Source: Microvelia longipes
Lineage: Eukaryota; Arthropoda; Insecta; Hemiptera; Veliidae
Assembly (NCBI GenBank): GCA_018340805.1
Contig: JACMZG010001913.1
Coordinates: 17,725,629 to 17,789,628, forward strand
Length of the DNA stretch: 64,000 nucleotides
Direction: 5' to 3'
Positions 57,081-64,000 of the stretch are shown piece after piece (the stretch's first letter is position 1; every line of letters begins with the position of its first letter). The position numbers and the translations under genes were made by a program. The notes beneath the pieces are model-generated. The model saw only the letters and a program-made list of their open reading frames with translations, was not told the DNA's origin and ran no database searches.

Positions 57081-60000
57081 TTATGAATTTTTCTGAGGGA
57101 TCTTAGTAATAACAGTCTTAACTTCAGTATAAGCAGATAGTCCATATTCACCGAGTTCTCTTCCGTTTCCTGACATTTTGAAACCTCCAAAAGGTGCTTG
57201 TGCACCAAGAGTGTTGTATGTGTTAACCCTGGAAACAAACAAATTATTAAATTATACACAAGAAAATTAAAAATTGATTTTAAAATGCATTTAAAAAAAA
57301 AACTTTAAATAAAACCACTTATTAAAATGAACTTAAAGAAGAAGAAATAGGTTTTTAACAAAAAATACAATCTCTCTAAATTAAATTGGAATTTTTACTT
57401 TTCCTCATTTATACCTTAGGTATATAGGAAAAAATCCAAAACCAGGATGTCACCAGAATTATCCGTTTCAGGTGTTTTTTTTAAATATTTCACTTCTTAT
57501 AGCAATAGATTGTCATCTTGATTAGAATAACAGGTATATAAACTTTTGTAATTTTTAACCATAGTCAAAATAAAGAAATGAAACTCACCAAACAGTTCCC
57601 GCTCTCAACCCTTGACTTAAAGTATTGATAGTATTAACATTATTACTATAAATGCCGGCAGCTAAACCATACATGGAATCATTGGCTCGCTCTATTACTT
57701 CATCTAGAGTTTTAAATTTAAGCAATTGTTGTACTGGTCCAAATATCTGCAATAAAGAACAAGTGTTAAGTACTAGAATAAAATTAAATCACTGGTGTAT
57801 TCTAGAACAGGGATTCACAACATTTCTGTTACCCAACTCAAATAATTTGATGGTAACAACTCCGCGATCCAATTCTTGTACTTTAATACATATGAGCCAG
57901 TTTGCGGGCTTATTATTATGTTATATTATGAATTCTGGCCAAATTCATTAACAAAACAGTACTTAAAGAGTACTGTATTACTAGAGAAGTAAATTATTCT
58001 TTGCATATAATAGTTAAGTATATAATAGCATATAATAGTTAATTAACAGTTAGTTGCTTATTTTTTGGAGCATCTGACAAATTATTAATTTTGCAGTGTT
58101 AGGATTTCCTTCTTTTTTGGGGGCTCTTGGGTTTGTTTTTGTAGTTGGGTTTTGGACAGCCTTACTCCAGATCAGAATTGTGGCTTTACCTTTTTTCTAA
58201 TTTTATTTTTAAGATGGGCACCAAATATTCTAGGATTAGCAATGCCCCAATTTTACCATTCCTTGAATACAGCTGAGAATATAAGTAATTTTATAAACCA
58301 AACAAATGTTTTAGTTTTTGTGTTTATGTTAGGTTCAGAAATGAACCTATATAGAGCCATATATATCTAATAAACAACGGAGGGCAACTGTCAAATAGAA
58401 TTGAAATAGCCAACCAAAGTTCTCATTGAAGTTTATAAAAGTTTAAACTTAAACATAAAGTTGTTACAATAATTTTATACAATTTTTCAAAAGTATACAT
58501 ATTCTTAAAACTTTAAAATTATGCACTTTAAACAACCATTTTATCGCGACCCAATTTTTGTCCCGATCCAAAGGTCATGAATCACTGTTCTAGAATACTT
58601 CTTAAGGAAGGAATCATAATGAACTGCTTTTTAAGTTGTCCCTTTAACAAGAGATGGCAACAATGGATTTTTATTTTATTAATTTATGTTTGTGGCATGT
58701 CAATAATTTTAAAACTTTTTACTAGTTAAAGGAAACAATATATTCAAAATAGGGGGCATCAACTCTATTAAAAAATATGTCTATGGTTTCATGACAAATA
58801 TTACCTATGTGTGAGTTATCTTACCTCTTCCCTTGCTATTGTCATGTTATCAGTTACTTCAGCAAAGACAGTTGGTTCGATAAAGAAGCCTTTATTGCCA
58901 TGTCTATTACCACCATGTACCAGCTTAGCACCATCTTTCTTTCCACTCTCAATATAACCTAAGATCTTATCGAACTGTTCTTTGTCAATCTGAAAATAAC
59001 GACAAAATGCATTAATTAAATAAATAAACAGTTCGTTGAATTGAAAGACAAAACAACCCAACATGAGTGGAAAGGTGAATAGTGTTTTTATTTAAATAAT
59101 AATGGGATGAAAAAATACCTAGGACTTGCTCAGTGGTAGAGCAGAGTGCTCACCTTACAATCTGGAGGTCGAGAGTTGCCTTGTTACCCCTTGTTCCGTT
59201 TATTTTAAAACCAAGGTCCCAGCCTAACCTAGGTTTACCATGGTTTTCTTTGACTATTAAATGAATATTATGGGGTTGGATTTCGTTTGAGAAAATTCTG
59301 GAACCATGTTTTCGTTGTCTTCAACTCATGTAAAGACAAAGTTCTGCGGGACGGTGGAGGGTTGGAAAGATAATGAACCGGAAAGTTGAGACCTGGATTT
59401 ACCAGTGTCTGAGGTTCAATGATTAGCTTAGGTGATTAGAAAAGCTGTGTTTAGTTCTGGAAGAACTAAACACAGGAAGTTTTTCTAAATATTTGAAAAA
59501 CTTTGGCTTTCAGGACAGGGCTGTGTAATGGATTCATGCACGCTAACTTTGGGATTGCTTCCGGCGTCTCTTTTGTCGAGCTATACTAAACAATGAGTAT
59601 AACGAGTATCTGATGACACAAGAGGAACTGGTGAGAATTATAAAAACTAGTAAATAGCAGGCTTAATGAAATAAGAGTAGCTAGTGGGACTAGAGAAAAT
59701 TTACGAGACAAACTATGAATTGGTCACAATAAAGTTTCCTAAAAGGGGCAGGTAGAAGTACAAAGGTGGATAAACCTCACAGACAGAGGTGGTGCAGTGT
59801 GTGGATAAACTCTTGGGGTTCTCATTAGAGTGGCACTCGGAAAAGTAAAAATGCTAAAATGGTCCAACAAGTTCAAACGTGAAAAAAGATAAACTATACT
59901 TCTTTTCCTAAAATAATTTAAATTGAGTACAACCTAGAAATTTCCTAGCTGTTAGTGAAATATTGATTTCAAAATACCTCCACCTTGTAAATCTTTCATT

Positions 60001-63000
60001 TAATTCAAAATATGAATTACCTGAGGTCCTTGTTCAGTATTGGCAGAGAATGGATCGCCAACAACACGTTTCTTGGCTCTGGCAGATGATCTGGCAACAA
60101 ATTCATCATAAATATTTTCATGAATATAAGTCCTAGATCCGGCACAGCAGCATTGTCCCTTAAAATAAAATATAAAACTAAGACTTAAATTTTAGTCTTA
60201 GTTAATTAATGCATTAATCAATGATTTGATTAATGCATTAAATTCAAGTAAAAAATCAATACAAAAATTATTTCAATAAATCAATAAAATTTAAACCGTA
60301 ATCAATTACCATGTTGAAAAATAGTCCAAAATGTGCTCCTTCAACAGCCAAATCCAAGTTACAATCATCCATTATGATATTGGGTGATTTACCTCCAAGC
60401 TCCAGGGTTACTCTTTTCAAATTTCCTTTACCAGCACCTTGTTTAATAATTTTTCCAACCTTAAAAAAGAAGTAACAGGTTAAACTATCAGAAAATATTA
60501 AATTTATTTACTTATTTAAAAATCAGGTTACCTCAGATCTTTCTCTCACCTTATTAGAATTATAACGTTTATCTTACCACTTCCAACATGCTCTGCCTGT
60601 CCTCAGACTACTGTACAGTTACCCATTCATGTACTGGCAAAGGTTATAGATTGAGTTGGACCTTATTTTGACTGATCAAATATTTTTATTACATTTTGAA
60701 ATAGTACTTTTTAGATCAAAAATAAAAGTGTTGAAATGAAATAATCATTTATACCACATTAGTCTGAAATAGATATGGGTGTGAGAGTTTTAAGCTTCCA
60801 CTAAGCGTATATAGTCAATGAAATAATCATTTATACCACATTAGTCTGAAATAGATATGGGTGTGGAGAGTTTTAAGCTTCCACTAAGCGTATATAGTCA
60901 ATGAAATAATCATTTATACCCCACATTAGTCTGAAATAGATATGGTGTGGAGAGTTTAAAGCTTCACTAAGCGTATATAGTCAATGAAAAATCATTTATA
61001 CCACATTAGTCTGAAAAGGCATGGATATGGACAGTTTTAAACCTCCACAAGTGTATATAGTAAATGGAATAATCATTTATACCCACATTAGTCTGAAATA
61101 GGCATGGATATGGACAGTTTTAAACCTCCACTAAGTGTATATAGTAAATGGAATAATCATTTATACCCACATTAGTCTGAAATAGGCATGGATGTGAAGA
61201 TTTTTAAACCTCCACTAAGCATATAAAGTCAATGAAATAATCATTTATACCCGCATAAGTCAGAAATGTTAAAAACGCACCTCAGTAGAACCAGTGAAGG
61301 CAACTTTATCAACATCATTATGTTCAACCAATGCTGCACCGGTGTCACCAAAACCAGGCACCACATTAACTACACCGGCAGGGAAGCCAGCTTCCTTGCA
61401 TAAGTTTGCTAAGTACAGAGCTGTTAAAGGAGTTTGTTCGGCAGGCTTTAGCACCAAAGTATTTCCTGAAATTTATGAAATATTTTAACTAAATAATATA
61501 ATAATAAAATGTCCTTTATTTAAATTATACTTTGTTTTACATCCAGCAACAGATTTAGAAACATACTGGTTGCATTTAATATCCCTCATTAACTAAATAA
61601 TTTTAAGTTTAATTAACAGAAATTAACCTACATTTTGAGTTTGATAAAAATCACAAACTCATCAGTGTATTTAAAATTCATAATTTAAAATAAAATTAAT
61701 TCCAGTAAATTATGGAATATAATGTAGACTCAGTTTTATCATCAGCAAAATCTACTTCTCTGTAGCAAAGAGGCAGCCATAGTTTTTACTATGTTAAAAA
61801 GGCTATTAAAAATCTGATATAAAGACTGTCCAAAACCTGGAAAAATTGCAAGTCATTTTAAAAATGGATGTCTTTTAAGTTTATTTTAATGCATATCTGT
61901 CTAAACGGAAAATAAATTAATTAAAAAAAACAAACTTGCTTGGAAACACTGTTCTTCTGGTTTACTGGCTTTCTAACCAGTAAAAAATTATTAAGAAAGA
62001 TCGAGCTAGAGGAGTTAATTGTATAATAATAAATAAAAGAGTCTCATGACTTAAGTACTTTATTAATTTATAATTACGTTAACAAACAAAGCCGGGTTTC
62101 AGCCTCAAAAGGTCATCATCAGTGCAATAACTATTACATAACAATAAAATAATGATTAAATAAGAAGTAAAAATATATAAAACTAAATACTATAAGAAAA
62201 AGAAGAGACGAATTAAAAAGGTCATATAACTAAGTAAGAATATTACCTGTAGCCAAAGCAGGTCCAAGTTTCCAAGCTGCCATAAGTAAAGGAAAATTCC
62301 AAGGGATGATCTGAGCACAAACTCCAACAGGTTCATGTCTTGTGTACGTAAAGAAATCTCCGTCCATAGGGATGACTTTACCATGGTTTTTATCAGCCCA
62401 GCCAGCATAGTAACGAAGGCACGCTACACTCATTGGTACGTCAGCTGCCATACTCATTGCGAATGGTTTTCCATTGTCAAGAGTTTCAAGGCTCTAAAAA
62501 AGTGAACACAAGAATATTGTATAGCTGATTGGGTTAACCCTCAAATTATAGCAATATATTTAAGTTTATTTAGTTTTAATGTCTTACATTTATGTATCTT
62601 TTATAATATTGGCTATAAAGTATTTTTTAATTGAAAAATTATATTCCTCTTGTACTCCTTACTATTTCTGTTGATGTAATAGTGATAACTTTATATTAAT
62701 GTATAACCTTGCCGGGGGGGGGGAGTCGAGCTGTAGCGATTTATTTGTTCAGTAGCAGCACGGAACAAATAAATTCCTCTGGTCCCCCAATGTACCAGAG
62801 GAAATACTAAGCTTGTAGTTTATAATCAGTAAGACGGGGTGACAGGAAAACTCCAGCACACAATTTTTATTTTATTGTAAGACATTTGTTGTTACAATTT
62901 GTTTTTTTTTAACTTTTAATGTACATTTGATTAAAAAATTTTCTTTGCATTGTTCTTAGCTTATTTTGAGGCATGTTCCAAATTACAGCTTTGAGTAAGC

Positions 63001-63431
63001 CATTACTATGTGCCAGTTTGAAAGTAAAAATTTCTAAAGGCGGGAGGGAGTGGCTTGTGTTCTCATTTTTAACCGCTATTTTAGGGGAACAACGTTAGCA
63101 GTGTGTCAAAGGTAGAAAAAGAGGGAAGTTTACAATCCTGCCGTATAGGGTTATGTTATCTGCGTGCTCTTAACTTTAAAAAAGTAACAACAAAGATTTT
63201 AAAAAATCCAACTTGGTTATTTTCAAGATAAAACTAAATCAATTGACCTTTAAGTATATAAAATTAAACAAAAATTTGCAAAAAACTAACAGCTAAATAA
63301 ACAGCATCTCGTTCCATTAAATCAGCTAATCTGTTAATCAGCAGGCCTCTCTTGGATGCATCCATAGTCCTCCATGGAGAACCAAGTTGAAATGCTTTCT
63401 TAGCCGCTTGAACTGCATCATTGACATCAAC
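57081..63431 (-). CDS. Aldehyde dehydrogenase, ALDH2/ALDH1 class, 5' partial, eight exons
   Basis: Exons 63431-63291, 62493-62247, 61465-61281, 60459-60310, 60158-60021, 58989-58825, 57746-57589 and 57228-57081 join in frame with GT/AG borders and give 443 residues plus TAA. The first visible exon ([14 protein letters not shown]) is near residue 60-80 of the family, so one or more N-terminal exons lie beyond 64000. Motifs: [20 protein letters not shown] (cofactor cleft), [20 protein letters not shown] (NAD-binding), [10 protein letters not shown] with the general-base Glu, GQCCCAGSR with the catalytic Cys, KEEIFGPV-like REEIFGPV, and [18 protein letters not shown]. The C-terminus [11 protein letters not shown] is close to mitochondrial ALDH2. 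Oxidises aldehydes to acids with NAD+. Whether a mitochondrial presequence exists cannot be seen; cytosolic ALDH1 is the alternative. Confidence 0.95.
58100..58580. repeat. Diverged repeat in ALDH intron
   Basis: Contains AAAAACCATTTTATCGCGAC-like and TCTAGAATACTTC blocks; the left part (CTAGAACAGGGATTCACAAC) at 57800 and the right CATGAATCACTGTTCTAGAA at 58575 are inverted, so 57800-58600 may be one foldback element. Confidence 0.5.
59118..59300 (+). mobile_element. tRNA-derived SINE in ALDH intron
   Basis: Head: GGACTTGCTCAGTGGTAGAG (A box) and GGAGGTCGAGAGTTGCC (B box) 33 bp apart, as in a tRNA. Body: CCCAGCCTAACCTAGGTTTA, CCATGGTTTTCTTTGACTAT and a GGGGTTGGATTTCG block. The tRNA source looks like an AAC/TAC Val-type (CCTTACAATC) but is degraded. 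It may extend further right. Confidence 0.65.
60734..61270. repeat. Tandem array, about 82 bp unit, 6-7 copies
   Basis: Unit: AATGAAATAATCATTTATAC, CCACATTAGTCTGAAATAG, ATATGGGTGTGGAGAGTTTT, AAGCTTCCACTAAGCGTATA, TAGTC. Two subfamilies occur, ATGGGTGTG/AAGCTTCCACTAAGC in the left half and ATGGATATGGAC/AAACCTCCACTAAGT in the right half. It lies in an ALDH intron and ends only 11 bp from the donor at 61280. Confidence 0.93.
62080..62220 (-). mobile_element. Retroelement end with hammerhead-like motif
   Basis: Minus strand 62125-62088: UUGCA, CUGAUGA, stem II ACCU..AGGC with one mismatch, GAAA, then CCCGGCUUUGUU. Both core boxes are intact. AT-rich body follows on the right, next to the ALDH exon donor at 62246. 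Confidence 0.65.
62700..62830. repeat. Short inverted-repeat segment
   Basis: G9 run at 62714 followed by GATTTATTTGTTC..GGAACAAATAAATTCCTCTG and CCTCTGGTCCCCC..TACCAGAGG, giving two stacked hairpins. Class unknown. Confidence 0.45.
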
Positions 63432-63454
63432 CTATTAAAAAAAAGAACCTATAT

Positions 63455-63720
63455 TCTTAGGACTCGCTAAGCTCGTCCTAAGAATATACAATTTTCCAAA
63501 TTAAATAGTAAATACATCTGTTTCATTCTCAGCAGTCTTCCATACAGTACTGACCATGCTCAATGCTGGTTAACTTTTATGATCCAACAAAAACTATAGA
63601 TATACTTGCCGTATTAAAATAAAACTTAGTGTACTTATTTAATAAGTATAAGTATACACACGTGCCAAATTTGAACTCCATTAGATTATTAGCTGATTTT
63701 TAGGTAGAAAAGCCTTGATC
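63455..63720. repeat. Copy of interspersed repeat family
   Basis: GACTCGCTAAGCTCGTCC, TATGATCCAACAAAAACTAT, GATATACTTGCCGTATT and AACTTAGTGTACTTATTTAA match 23118-23300 almost block for block. Begins only 23 bp upstream of the first visible ALDH exon acceptor. Confidence 0.75.
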
Positions 63721-64000
63721 CATGAAAGGCAGCTTGTTTTAAATTAGTGTAATGGTAATTATGTAATTAAATAATTTGTAGAGTTATACTCAATTATTTA
63801 TAATTAGAGGCCTCATACATATCTAACAATATATTAGATAACTTTAACCTACATTTATATTAAAAAGTGAATGTAAAAGATACAAGCTAAGGCCTTGTTT
63901 GAATGTTATTTTATTACAAAATATCACTAATTTATTATATTCATAGATAAATGAAGCACCTAGAGATAGTCATAAAACACAGAATATAAGTATTTATTAA

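Noticed and set aside
59118..59195. A functional tRNA gene
   Set aside because: A and B boxes are well spaced, but the acceptor stem does not pair and SINE body sequence follows.
61294..61488. Plus-strand frame in the ALDH region
   Set aside because: Opposite-strand shadow of ALDH exon 61281-61465.

Overview
The window is nuclear DNA from an animal, most likely an insect. It is very AT-rich. Genes are split into short exons with GT/AG introns from under 0.2 kb to about 4 kb, and the space between exons is packed with non-autonomous transposons, simple repeats and retroelement relics. The order cannot be fixed from sequence alone; repeat content and protein style would suit a beetle or another repeat-rich insect. 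All gene names rest on recognising protein families by eye, not on a database search.

Layout. (1) 1-6224, plus: hexosaminidase D (GH20), five exons, 5' end outside the window. (2) 6225-12771: no gene; an AT satellite, a 54-62 bp tandem array that looks derived from the end of the neighbouring mariner-like MITE, and a 0.68 kb inverted-repeat element. (3) 12772-24439, minus: a complete nine-exon TBC-domain RabGAP of the TBC1D12/TBC1D14 type; one intron holds a 2 kb minisatellite interrupted by two copies of a TA-flanked MITE. (4) 26728-28008, minus: intronless SFSWAP-like gene with both SURP domains but no RS tail, divergent from (5) 28365-31541, plus: intronless MYBBP1A/Pol5 homologue; they share a 356 bp promoter interval. 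(6) 31542-38706: no gene; nested MITEs, TA repeats, a 0.74 kb GC-richer palindrome and a small MITE. (7) 38707-49328, plus: SGF29, seven coding exons, with a non-LTR retrotransposon relic and a Penelope-like (GIY-YIG) fragment in its introns. (8) 49329-57080: no gene; a palindromic element, tRNA-derived SINE and TA repeats. (9) 57081-63431, minus: eight exons of an ALDH2/ALDH1-class aldehyde dehydrogenase whose N-terminal exon(s) lie beyond the right edge.

The genes are housekeeping functions (glycoside hydrolysis, Rab regulation, splicing, ribosome biogenesis/transcription, SAGA chromatin binding, aldehyde oxidation) with no evident joint pathway. The most interesting material is repetitive: at least eight loci carry a hammerhead-ribozyme-like core (CUGAUGA - short hairpin - GAAA - self-complementary stem III), one of them at the tail of the Penelope-like fragment. 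At three loci the motif occurs as a head-to-head pair in the two arms of a palindrome.
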